22,577 nucleotides of DNA, taken from assembly GCA_025963345.1 (NCBI GenBank), contig JAOPUS010000429.1, positions 1 through 22,577 of the forward strand, written 5' to 3'. The notes beneath the pieces are model-generated. The model ran no database searches. It saw nothing but the letters and a program-made list of their open reading frames with translations, and was not told where the DNA came from. Shown piece after piece: positions 1 to 7,049 of the stretch. The translations under genes and the position numbers were made by a program. Source of the DNA: Blastococcus sp. (lineage in GTDB: Bacteria > Actinomycetota > Actinomycetes > Mycobacteriales > Geodermatophilaceae). Within the stretch, counting starts at the first letter, position 1; each line of letters begins with the position of its first letter.

Positions 1-541
1 CGCCGACCACGACGACGTGCGTGCCGGCGAACTCGGAGGCACCGCCGTAGTCGACGGCGTGCAGCTGGCGGCCGCGGTACAGCTCCTGCCCGGGGTAGCG
101 GGGGACGAACGGACGGGTCCAGGTGCCGGTCGCGTTGACCACCGCCCGCGCCGTCCAGTCGCCGTCGCTCGTGCGCACGAGGAACCGGTCGTCGTCGGTG
201 CGGGAGACGGCGGTGACGCGGACCGGCCGGTGGATCGGCAGGTCGAAGCGGCGCTCGTACTCGGCGAAGTAGGCGGGGACGACCTCGGCCGCCCGCAGAC
301 TCCCCGTCTCGGGTTCGAAGGGCAGACCGGGCAGGTCGTGCACGCGGTGAGTAGTGCCGACGGTGAGGGACGGCCAGCGGTGCTGCCACGCGCCGCCGGG
401 GTTCTCGTTGCCGTCCAGGACGACGAAGCCGGTCTCTGGTTCGAAGCCCTGGCGGGCCAGTGCCCAGCCGGTGCTCAGCCCCGCCTGGCCGGCACCGATG
501 ACGACGACGTCGACCGCACGGACCTCCAGGAAACTGCTCAC
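1..541 (-). CDS. Flavin-containing monooxygenase / CzcO-like NAD(P)/FAD oxidoreductase, N-terminal part (runs off left edge)
   Basis: Reading the minus strand from a GTG at 541 gives an uninterrupted frame of 180 codons that leaves the window at position 1, so only the N-terminal part is present. The protein opens with a beta-strand and the FAD-binding GAGQAG (GxGxxG) loop at about residues 15-20. It continues with a GGAWQHRWPSL stretch and an ATGTW motif near residue 145, as in single-component flavin monooxygenases of the FMO/CzcO group. It ends at the start of the second, NADPH-binding Rossmann strand (HVVVVG). It is probably cytosolic and oxygenates a small organic substrate that cannot be named. 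The start is supported by GGAGGGA at 561-567, although 19 nt of spacing is long. The gene is divergent from the phosphatase lipoprotein gene, with 90 bp between the two starts. Confidence 0.88.
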   Translation of the reverse strand, partial: MSSFLEVRAVDVVVIGAGQAGLSTGWALARQGFEPETGFVVLDGNENPGGAWQHRWPSLTVGTTHRVHDLPGLPFEPETGSLRAAEVVPAYFAEYERRFDLPIHRPVRVTAVSRTDDDRFLVRTSDGDWTARAVVNATGTWTRPFVPRYPGQELYRGRQLHAVDYGGASEFAGTHVVVVG

Positions 542-570
542 GCGTGCACAACGGAGCCGGTCCCTCCGGA

Positions 571-610
571 CTTCCCAGCCAATGGCCAGGCTTCCCAGCA
601 AAAGGCCAGG
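571..610. promoter_or_regulatory. Tandem 20-bp direct repeat in a divergent promoter region
   Basis: Two adjacent 20-base units (571-590 and 591-610) share CTTCCCAGC, then A/T-rich or mixed bases, then GGCCAGG. They differ at only two positions. They lie between the divergent starts of the monooxygenase (541) and the phosphatase (632), where a regulator's operator would be expected. That they bind a protein is inference; they could also be a slippage duplication. Confidence 0.4.
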
Positions 611-631
611 GTTGCGGAGGAGGCTCGCCCG

Positions 632-1540
632 ATGTTCACCAGGACGGTCGCTGGTGCGATCGGAATCGTGGCCGTGACCGTGATGATCCTTTCCGGGTGT
701 TCCTCCTCCGGCGGTTCGTCAGGCGCCGCCAACGGTTCCACGTCTCCGCCGGCCACCGAGCAGCTCGGCGCCGGGACCGCCGTCGCGGCGTCGGCCCCTG
801 ACCACGTCATGGTGGTGGTCTTCGAGAACGAGGACGCCAAGAACATCGTGGGGGGCCCCGATGCTCCCTACCTGACGTCGCTGGCCGAGTCGGGCGCGAC
901 GTTCACCAACGCCCACGGGGAGACCCATCCCAGTCAGCCGAACTACCTTGCGCTGTTCTCGGGTTCCACCCAGGGCGTCACCGACGACTCGTGTCCGCAG
1001 ACGTTCTCGGGCCCGAACCTGGCCGCCCAACTGCAGGCGGCCGGCCAGACCTTCGTCGGCTACTCCGAGGACCTGCCCATGGCCGGGTACACCGGCTGCG
1101 ACGCGGGGAACTACGCCCGGAGGCACAACCCGTGGGTGAACTTCCCGGCCCTCCCCACCTCGGTCAACCAGCCCTCTTCCGCAATGCCGGCCGACTTCTC
1201 GAACCTCCCGACGGTTTCTTTTCTCGTGCCGAACGTCTGCAACGACATGCACAACTGCGGGGTGGCGGCAGGGGACGACTGGGCCCGTGCCCATCTATCC
1301 GGCTACGTGAGCTGGGCCCAGCAGCACAACAGCCTGCTGGTGGTCACCTTCGACGAGGACAACGGCTCGTCGGCCAACCACATCGCGACCTTCCTCGTGG
1401 GCCCGATGGTCACGGCCGGTGCCAGTGACCAGCAGATCGACCACTACAGCCTGCTGCGCACCCTGGAGGACATGTACGGGCTCCCCCCGCTGGGGCAGGC
1501 CGCCGACGCGGAACCGCTGAGCGGCATCTGGATCGATTAG
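632..1540 (+). CDS. SapM/AcpA-like phosphoesterase (acid phosphatase), secreted lipoprotein
   Basis: The product has 302 residues. The frame is open further upstream, but ATG 632 is chosen because it has a GGAGGAGG ribosome site at 616-623 and begins a lipoprotein signal peptide: Thr/Arg N-region, hydrophobic core, lipobox LSGC with Cys23. A Ser/Gly/Thr/Pro-rich linker follows to about residue 55. The rest is the phosphoesterase family (Pfam PF04185 type), which includes Mycobacterium tuberculosis SapM and AcpA-like acid phosphatases. Visible motifs are FEN at 64-66, the HPSQPNYLALFSG block at 99-111, TFDEDNG at 239-245 and NH at 249-250, matching the family's metal/phosphate-binding positions. 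The expected role is phosphate-ester hydrolysis on the outer membrane face. The gene end (from about 1439) is duplicated as a stump at 8263-8362. It converges on a peptidase-gene remnant. Confidence 0.85.
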   Translation: MFTRTVAGAIGIVAVTVMILSGCSSSGGSSGAANGSTSPPATEQLGAGTAVAASAPDHVMVVVFENEDAKNIVGGPDAPYLTSLAESGATFTNAHGETHPSQPNYLALFSGSTQGVTDDSCPQTFSGPNLAAQLQAAGQTFVGYSEDLPMAGYTGCDAGNYARRHNPWVNFPALPTSVNQPSSAMPADFSNLPTVSFLVPNVCNDMHNCGVAAGDDWARAHLSGYVSWAQQHNSLLVVTFDEDNGSSANHIATFLVGPMVTAGASDQQIDHYSLLRTLEDMYGLPPLGQAADAEPLSGIWID

Positions 1541-1732
1541 CTGTCGTCAGGCGGCCGAGATCCCCGGGCGCAGCCGCCGCGTTCAGACAGGTGAGCATCA
1601 GGTCGACCCGGATGCCCGGGATGCCGGCCCAGTGGTGCACCTCGCCCGACAGGGGCCCGAGGGCGGATCGGCGTTCTGCCGCTGCAGGTAACGGTCGATG
1701 TCGGCGTCCAGGCTGGGCGCCGCGTTGACCAG
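1439..1732. repeat. Left copy of a long direct repeat (phosphatase tail + peptidase tail)
   Basis: This stretch holds the last ~100 bases of the phosphatase gene followed by the degraded 3' end of a CocE/S15 peptidase gene. The same order and orientation recur at 8263-8613. By eye the phosphatase-tail part is roughly 85-90% identical, the first peptidase-tail block about 80-85% and the last block (1670-1732) about 90%. The left copy has lost about 60-70 bases in the middle relative to the right copy. Confidence 0.75.
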
Positions 1733-1738
1733 CGTCAT
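1575..1738 (-). pseudogene. Remnant of the 3' end of a CocE/S15 peptidase gene (PPC-like domain)
   Basis: On the minus strand this reads PSLDADIDRYLQRQNAD and then, in another frame, VHHWAGIPGIRVDL and the end of a C-terminal domain. The intact peptidase gene at 8359-10566 ends with PSLDADIDLYLQRQNADG and VHNWAGAPNTRVDL, so this is the same gene end. It is broken by an internal deletion and frameshift around 1650-1668, and everything upstream (catalytic domains) is missing. It is non-coding debris. It matters as the left border of the duplication that brackets the transporter block. Confidence 0.78.
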
Positions 1739-1813
1739 GGCCCGTTGGTCACGGCCGGGTCACGAAGGGCGTCGCGCTCCCCGCTCAACAGGCGTATCGG
1801 GACGACGTCGCCC

Positions 1814-1819
1814 TAGAGT
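1814..1819 (+). promoter_or_regulatory. Candidate -10 box (TAGAGT) for the liv operon
   Basis: TAGAGT fits the actinobacterial TANNNT -10 pattern and lies between the left repeat and the first transporter gene; no convincing -35 hexamer is seen. An ATG at 1827 begins a 22-codon frame ending at 1895. Transcription from here would give a leader of roughly 135 nt before the livF start at 1963. The 1739-1962 interval otherwise shows no gene. Confidence 0.4.
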
Positions 1820-1962
1820 CTGCCGAATGTGTGCTACGTCACAAGGCAGCCGTTCAGCTGGTCAGACCGCAGCGGCGTTGCGCGGAATCTCGTGACGACG
1901 TTCCCGTTGCTCCCCGGACGTCGGCCCGCGTCCGAGGACCCCTCGGAGGGCAGGGGCCGCCC

Positions 1963-2751
1963 GTGTTGAGCATCGACGCGCTCCACGTGACCTATGGCGG
2001 CGCGGTACAGGCAGTGCGGGGGGTCTCCATGGAGGTCCCCGACGGCAAGGTCGTCGCGGTCCTGGGCAGCAACGGGGCAGGGAAGACCACGCTGCTGCGC
2101 ACGATCTCGGGGACGCTGCGCCTGCACCGCGGGAAGATCGAGTCGGGCTCGGTGCGCTTCGACGGCGCCGAGCTCGGCTCCCGCGACCCGGCCCAGACCG
2201 TGCGCATGGGACTGGTTCAGGTCCCCGAGGGGCGGCGCATCTTCGGCCGGCTGACGGTGGAGGAGAACCTGCGCGCCGGTGGCATGGGCAGCCGGGACAA
2301 GGCCGCGAAGGCGAAGGCCCAGGACCGGGTGTACGAGATGTTCCCCGTGCTCAAGGAGCGCAGCGCGCAGCGCGGCGCCCTCCTGTCCGGCGGTGAGCAG
2401 CAGATGCTGGCCATCGGCCGGGCACTGATGGCCAGCCCCAGGCTGCTCCTGCTCGACGAGCCGTCGCTGGGTCTCGCGCCGCGCATCATCGGCCAGATCG
2501 GTGACGTCATCGCCGAGATCAACCGCCAGGGCACCTCGGTGCTGTTGGTCGAGCAGAACGCCACCATGGCCCTCGGGGTCGCCGACCTGGCGTACGTGCT
2601 GGACGTCGGAGAGGTGTCGCTCTCCGGCGATGCGCGGGAGCTCGCCCGGACCGACGAAGTGCAGCGGCTCTACCTCGGCCACGACAGCGACCAGCCGCAG
2701 AAACGTTCCGCCGCCGTCTCGGGCAAGACGCTCTCCCGGTGGAAGCAGTGA
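1963..2751 (+). CDS. livF: Branched-chain amino acid ABC transporter ATP-binding protein LivF
   Basis: A 262-residue cytosolic ATPase of the Liv/HAAT-type importer. Walker A is GSNGAGKT (35-42), the signature is LSGGEQQM (141-148) and Walker B is LLLLDEP ending at Pro167. The VPEGRRIF segment after the Q-loop is typical of LivF rather than LivG. GTG 1963 is chosen because the family begins just before the first beta-strand (SIDALHVTYGG) and GGAGGG lies at 1945-1950. The frame stays open up to a GTG at 1831, but that extension looks like translated leader. TTG 1966 is also possible. The C-terminus runs about 25 residues beyond the usual LivF length. It is first in an operon of five, and its stop overlaps the start of livG. 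Confidence 0.93.
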   Translation: MLSIDALHVTYGGAVQAVRGVSMEVPDGKVVAVLGSNGAGKTTLLRTISGTLRLHRGKIESGSVRFDGAELGSRDPAQTVRMGLVQVPEGRRIFGRLTVEENLRAGGMGSRDKAAKAKAQDRVYEMFPVLKERSAQRGALLSGGEQQMLAIGRALMASPRLLLLDEPSLGLAPRIIGQIGDVIAEINRQGTSVLLVEQNATMALGVADLAYVLDVGEVSLSGDARELARTDEVQRLYLGHDSDQPQKRSAAVSGKTLSRWKQ

Positions 2752-3629
2752 CCGCGGCGCCCGGCGCCGCGGAGCGCACGCGGCCCGACCTCCCGCCCGT
2801 CGAGGTCGAGCACGTCAGTGTCCGGTTCGGGGCCATCACGGCCCTGTCCGACGTCTCGTTCACGGTCGAACCCGGCACGATCCACGCCATCATCGGGCCC
2901 AATGGGGCCGGTAAGTCGACGATGTTCAACGTCCTGTCGGGCGTCTACAAGGCGGCCGAGGGGCAGGTCCGGTTCGGCGACGCCCGGCTGGACCAGATGC
3001 GGCCCTTCCAGATCGCCGGCATCGGTGTCGCGCGCGCGTTCCAGAACATCGCGCTCTCGGGCACCCAGTCGGTGGCGGAGAATCTCATGCTCGGTCGCCA
3101 CCACCTGACGAAGGCCGGGTTCATTGCCGCCGGTCTGCGGCTCCCGCGGGCCACTCGCGAGGGCAAGCGGCACGGCGAACGCGTCGCCGAGATCGCCGAG
3201 TTCCTCGAGCTCGGGGACAAGCTGCACACCCCCGTCGGCGTCCTGTCCTACGGCGACCAGAAGCGGGTGGAGGTCGCGCGGGCTCTGTGCACCGAGCCGC
3301 GGCTCCTCCTGCTCGACGAGCCGGTGGCCGGCATGAACGCCGAGGAGACCAGCCGCATGGCGGAGGCGATCCTCGAGATCCGGTCGGCGCTCGGGATCTC
3401 TGTCGTCCTCGTCGAGCACGACATGGGGATGGTCATGTCCCTCGCCGACCGCGTCACGGTGCTCGACTTCGGTCGCAGGATCGCCGACGGCACACCGGCC
3501 GAGGTGCAGGCCGATCCTGAGGTCATCCGGGCCTACCTCGGCTCCGGCGACGACATCAGCCCGTCCGAGACGGCAGATGCTGCCGCGCCCGGTGACCACC
3601 CCTCCGAGACTCCCGGGATGCACTCGTGA
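2748..3629 (+). CDS. livG: Branched-chain amino acid ABC transporter ATP-binding protein LivG
   Basis: The second ATPase of the importer, 293 residues from GTG 2748, which forms a GTGA overlap with the livF stop. GTG 2739 (three residues longer) is an alternative. It has Walker A GPNGAGKS near residues 50-57, then an ARAFQNI segment as in LivG (FQ being the Q-loop). The variant signature LSYGDQKR replaces LSGGQ, which is normal for LivG, and is followed by Walker B LLLLDEPVAGMN and the switch histidine in VEHDM. The long insertion between Q-loop and signature distinguishes it from LivF. It should form a heterodimer with LivF on the cytoplasmic loops of LivH/LivM. The C-terminal ~25 residues are Pro/Ser/Asp-rich and not family-conserved. 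Confidence 0.93.
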   Translation: MTAAPGAAERTRPDLPPVEVEHVSVRFGAITALSDVSFTVEPGTIHAIIGPNGAGKSTMFNVLSGVYKAAEGQVRFGDARLDQMRPFQIAGIGVARAFQNIALSGTQSVAENLMLGRHHLTKAGFIAAGLRLPRATREGKRHGERVAEIAEFLELGDKLHTPVGVLSYGDQKRVEVARALCTEPRLLLLDEPVAGMNAEETSRMAEAILEIRSALGISVVLVEHDMGMVMSLADRVTVLDFGRRIADGTPAEVQADPEVIRAYLGSGDDISPSETADAAAPGDHPSETPGMHS

Positions 3630-4516
3630 CCCAGTTCCTGTCGCTACTGCTCAACGGCATCTCGCTCGGTGCCATCTACGCGCTCATCGCGCTCGGCTTC
3701 GTGATCATCTTCAAGGCGAGCGAGGTCGTCAGCTTCACGCATGGTTCTCTGCTGCTGCTCGGTGCGTACTCCATCGCCCGACTGTCCGAGCCTCTCGGGT
3801 TCTTCCTCGGGGCCGTCGTGGGCGTCGCGATCACGGCGCTGGCCGCCCTGGCCATCGAGCGGTTGATCATCAACCGGCTGCGCGGCGCCCCGGTGATCAG
3901 CCTGGCGATCGTGACCATCGGCGTGGACATCATCCTGCTCACCGAGCTGATCCGACGGATCGGCTCCGACATCCTCAACGTTCCGCACCCGTGGGGCGGA
4001 GGCTCGTTCCGCATCGGCGATGTCGGGATCAGCCAGAACCGGCTGATCGCGACCATCGTGGCCGGCGTCCTCATCGCGCTGTTCTTCGCGGCGTTCAAGT
4101 ACTCGAGCTGGGGCGTGTCCATGCGCGCCTCGGCGGAGGACGGCGAGACGGCGGCGCTCATGGGCATCCGTCTCGGCCGGGTCTCGGCCCTCGCCTGGGT
4201 CGTCGCCGGTGCGCTCGCCGGGGTCGCCGCGCTCTTCCTCGTCGGGTCACCAACGCCCGGCGTGAGCCCGACCGTCTACACCGTCGCGCTCCGGGCCTTC
4301 CCGGCCGCGATCCTCGGCGGTCTGGACTCCACCGGCGGCGCCCTGGTGGGGGGCCTGCTCATCGGGATGGCCGAGTCGTTCGCCGCCGGCTACCAGGACC
4401 AGCTCCTGTTCCTGGGTCGCGGCTTCGGCGACGTCGTGCCCTACATCGTCATGATCGCCGTCCTCCTGGTCCGGCCGTCCGGGCTCTTCGGTACCAAGGA
4501 GCTGACCCGTGTCTGA
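3626..4516 (+). CDS. livH: Branched-chain amino acid ABC transporter permease LivH
   Basis: A 296-residue integral membrane protein with about eight hydrophobic helices. It begins with the characteristic LivH N-terminus (FLSLLLNGISLGAIYALIAL) and contains the coupling-helix region MRASAEDGETAALMGI (about 168-183) that contacts the ATPases. The C-terminus ends in VLLVRPSGLFG, common to LivH/LivM permeases. GTG 3626 overlaps the livG stop (GTGA), indicating translational coupling. With LivM it would form the channel for a branched-chain or related hydrophobic or polar amino acid, or an amide. The HAAT family also covers urea and other substrates, so the solute is not certain. Confidence 0.93.
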   Translation: MTQFLSLLLNGISLGAIYALIALGFVIIFKASEVVSFTHGSLLLLGAYSIARLSEPLGFFLGAVVGVAITALAALAIERLIINRLRGAPVISLAIVTIGVDIILLTELIRRIGSDILNVPHPWGGGSFRIGDVGISQNRLIATIVAGVLIALFFAAFKYSSWGVSMRASAEDGETAALMGIRLGRVSALAWVVAGALAGVAALFLVGSPTPGVSPTVYTVALRAFPAAILGGLDSTGGALVGGLLIGMAESFAAGYQDQLLFLGRGFGDVVPYIVMIAVLLVRPSGLFGTKELTRV

Positions 4517-5741
4517 GACGACTGCCCCGCCCGCTCAGGGGCCGGCTCGCAACGTTGACCGTCCGGCCGTCGCCGCCGCCCCGCGCCGTTCCTGGCTGCG
4601 ACCGCTGCTCCTCGTCGTGGCGCTGGTAGTCATGCTGGCGCTGCCGCTCTACGTGGAGGAGTTCTGGCTCCGCACCGGGTTCGCCGTCTTCGGGGCGATC
4701 GTCGGCGCGATCGGGCTGAACCTGCTCGTCGGGACGACGGGCCAGCTGTCGCTCGCGCACGCGTTCTTCCTCGCCGTCGGCGCCATCAGCTACGTCTTCG
4801 TGTCCGGTGAGTCGGGCGGGATCGGCCTGGCGGACCTGAGTGGGCTCGGGTGGCCGCCCCTGATCGGAATGATCGCGGGCGTCCTGCTCGCCGGCCTCGC
4901 GGGGCTGATCTTCAGCCCGATCGCGGCCCGGCTGCGGGGAATCTACCTGGGTGTCGCCTCGCTGGGCCTGGTGTTCATCGGCCAGCACGTGCTCAACAGC
5001 TGGACGTCGGTGACCGGCGGCTTCAACGGGCGTTCGGCACCGGAGTTCTCGCTGTTCGGCTTCACATTCGGCAATACCGATCCCGACCTGTTCGTCCTGG
5101 GTGTGCCGTTCCGGGAAGCCGAGCGGCTCTGGTACCTCGGCCTGGTCCTCGCCCTCGCCGCCTACCTGTTCGCGCGCAACCTGCTCCGCAGCCGTCCCGG
5201 CCGGGCGCTGCAGACCCTGCGGGACAGTGAGGTCGCCGCGTCGGTCATGGGCGTGAACGTCCAGGGCTACAAGGCGCGGGTCTTCCTCGTCAGCTCGATG
5301 TACGCGGGCCTGGCCGGGGTGATGTACGCGCTGTCCATCGGCAGCGTGGCACCGGAGTCCTTCGGGCTCGAGGTGTCCATCCTGTACCTCGCCATGATCG
5401 TCCTCGGCGGGCTCGGATCGGTCGGCGGAGCGGCGCTGGGCGCGCTGTTCGTCACCGCCCTGCCGCTGATCTTCCAGCGGTACGCCGACGTCGTGCCCTT
5501 GGTCGGCGGCCCGGGGGAGGGCGGGTTGGCGGCCGGCGAGGCGGCGCGTTACCTCTTCGGCCTCGCCATCATCCTCGTCGTTCTCTTCCAGCCCTCGGGT
5601 CTGGCCGGCCTCGCGGCGCGCTTCCGGCGCAAGGGCCGAGACCCCGGCGGAGTTCGGCCCACCGGTCACTCCTCCGCCGCCACCAGTAGTTCCACCTCGA
5701 ACGTCCCGTCCGACCGACCAGCACAAGGGAGCACCACATGA
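4509..5741 (+). CDS. livM: Branched-chain amino acid ABC transporter permease LivM
   Basis: A 410-residue second permease. After a ~30-residue Ala/Pro-rich cytoplasmic N-tail, hydrophobic helices begin (RPLLLVVALVVMLALPLYV), followed by the LivM hallmark GLNLLVGTTGQLSLAHAFFL. The coupling segment is LRDSEVAASVMGVNVQGYKAR. MIVLGGLGSVGGAALGA and the VVLFQPSGLAGL terminus are also typical. A hydrophilic Ser/Thr-rich C-terminal tail of about 40 residues extends past the family end. GTG 4509 overlaps livH by 8 bases, and the stop overlaps the ATG of the binding-protein gene (ATGA). It pairs with LivH. Confidence 0.92.
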   Translation: MSETTAPPAQGPARNVDRPAVAAAPRRSWLRPLLLVVALVVMLALPLYVEEFWLRTGFAVFGAIVGAIGLNLLVGTTGQLSLAHAFFLAVGAISYVFVSGESGGIGLADLSGLGWPPLIGMIAGVLLAGLAGLIFSPIAARLRGIYLGVASLGLVFIGQHVLNSWTSVTGGFNGRSAPEFSLFGFTFGNTDPDLFVLGVPFREAERLWYLGLVLALAAYLFARNLLRSRPGRALQTLRDSEVAASVMGVNVQGYKARVFLVSSMYAGLAGVMYALSIGSVAPESFGLEVSILYLAMIVLGGLGSVGGAALGALFVTALPLIFQRYADVVPLVGGPGEGGLAAGEAARYLFGLAIILVVLFQPSGLAGLAARFRRKGRDPGGVRPTGHSSAATSSSTSNVPSDRPAQGSTT

Positions 5742-6973
5742 AGCTCGGCAAGAGTTCGCGCGGCGCGGTCGCGCTGGCAGCCGTCGTGGTTGCCGCAGCG
5801 TCCGGCTGCAGCACCAAGGCTCCGGAGAGCAGTGGAGGAGGCGGCGCGGCTGCCGACGTCCAGACCGACGTCGGCATCGAGGGCACCACGATCAAGCTGG
5901 GTGTTCTCACCGACCTCACCGGCGTGTTCGCCGCGCTCGGCAAGGACATCACCAATGCCAACACGCTGTTCTGGAAGGACAACAAGGTCTGCGACACCTA
6001 CGACGTGGAACTCGACGTCCAGGACACCGGCTACGTCCCCCAGCAGGGCGTCCAGCTCTACAGCGGGATGAAGGACAGCATCGTCGCGATGCAGCAGACG
6101 ATCGGCTCGCCGATCAACACGGCGCTGGCACCGGAGTACGAGGCGGACTCGATCGTCAACTTCCCGTCCGCCTGGTCCAAGACGCTCACCGAGATCCCCG
6201 GTACCGGCGTCGTGGGCGCCACGTACGACGTCGAGATCGCCAACGGCTATGACTACCTGTTCAAGGAGGGCCTGCTGAAGGAGGGTGACACCGTCGGTCA
6301 CATCTACTTCGAGGGCGAGTACGGCGCCAACGGCCTCGCGGGCACCCAGGCCGTCGCCAAGGAGAAGAACCTCGAGGTGATCGAGGCGCAGATCAAGTCG
6401 ACCGACCAGGACATGAGCGCGCAGATCACCCAGTTCAAGGCGGCCGGGGTGAACCTGATCGCGCTCACCGTCGCCCCCGGGCAGCTGGCGTCGGTCGCCA
6501 CGGTGGCCGAGTCGCAGGGCCTGGACGTGCCGATCCTCGGCAGCAACCCCGTCTTCGCTCCCGGGTTGCTCCAGGGTCCGGCGGCGAACTGGCTCAAGAC
6601 GCACCTCTACGTGGCGTCGCCGGTGTCGTCGTTCGACGCGAACCCTGACCTCCTCAAGAAGTACGAGGAGGCCTACCCGGACGCCACACCCAGCCTCGGC
6701 GTGGTCGTGGGCACCGGCATGAGCACGATCATGAAGCAGGTGCTCGACGCCGCCTGCGAGAACGGCGACCTGACGCGCGCAGGTGTGGTCAGTGCCTTCA
6801 ACGACCTGAAGGAGGTCGACACCGGGGGCCTCGTCGTCCCGATCCGGGGCTATGAGCTCGGTAAGTCGCCGAGCCTGGAGAGCTTCATCCTCCAGCCGGC
6901 GGACGTGCCCGGCGGCGCCAAGGTCCTGGAACAGGCCTTCGAGGGCGAGTTCGCCGCGAAGATCGCCGGCTGA
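5738..6973 (+). CDS. livK: ABC transporter substrate-binding lipoprotein, LivK/LivJ type
   Basis: A 411-residue extracytoplasmic receptor for the importer. The N-terminus is a lipoprotein signal peptide with lipobox ASGC (Cys24), followed by a Gly/Ser/Ala-rich linker. The mature protein starts with IKLGVLTDLTGVFAALG, the opening strand and helix of the periplasmic-binding-protein type I fold used by leucine/isoleucine/valine, amide and urea receptors. ATG 5738 has AAGGGAG at 5725-5731 and overlaps the livM stop. Having the receptor last, behind both ATPases and both permeases, is a common actinobacterial order. The ligand cannot be read from sequence. The gene is followed by a strong hairpin at 6995-7024. 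Confidence 0.92.
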   Translation: MKLGKSSRGAVALAAVVVAAASGCSTKAPESSGGGGAAADVQTDVGIEGTTIKLGVLTDLTGVFAALGKDITNANTLFWKDNKVCDTYDVELDVQDTGYVPQQGVQLYSGMKDSIVAMQQTIGSPINTALAPEYEADSIVNFPSAWSKTLTEIPGTGVVGATYDVEIANGYDYLFKEGLLKEGDTVGHIYFEGEYGANGLAGTQAVAKEKNLEVIEAQIKSTDQDMSAQITQFKAAGVNLIALTVAPGQLASVATVAESQGLDVPILGSNPVFAPGLLQGPAANWLKTHLYVASPVSSFDANPDLLKKYEEAYPDATPSLGVVVGTGMSTIMKQVLDAACENGDLTRAGVVSAFNDLKEVDTGGLVVPIRGYELGKSPSLESFILQPADVPGGAKVLEQAFEGEFAAKIAG

Positions 6974-6994
6974 CCTCGACGCCGGCAGGCGGGC

Positions 6995-7024
6995 GGCGCC
7001 TCCTCCCTTCCGGGAGGGGGCGCC
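6995..7024. terminator. Strong hairpin between convergent livK and MFS genes
   Basis: A 13-bp stem (GGCGCCTCCTCCC paired with GGGAGGGGGCGCC, one T-G wobble) encloses a TTCC loop. It lies 21 bp past livK and 25 bp past the end of the convergent exporter gene. There is no U-tract, which is usual in high-GC actinobacteria. It probably serves both directions. Confidence 0.75.
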
Positions 7025-7049
7025 GTCGTGCTGTCCGGAACCGCTACAG

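Noticed and set aside
17..631. Plus-strand open frame upstream of the phosphatase start
   Set aside because: It is antisense to the monooxygenase gene. A lipoprotein signal peptide and a good ribosome site fix the phosphatase start at 632.
1831..1962. 44-residue N-terminal extension of LivF from GTG 1831
   Set aside because: The extension has no family counterpart. GTG 1963 with GGAGGG upstream gives the normal N-terminus.
4449..5726. 425-codon minus-strand frame over livM
   Set aside because: It is antisense to a clear permease gene; the translation is a hydrophilic mirror of membrane codons.
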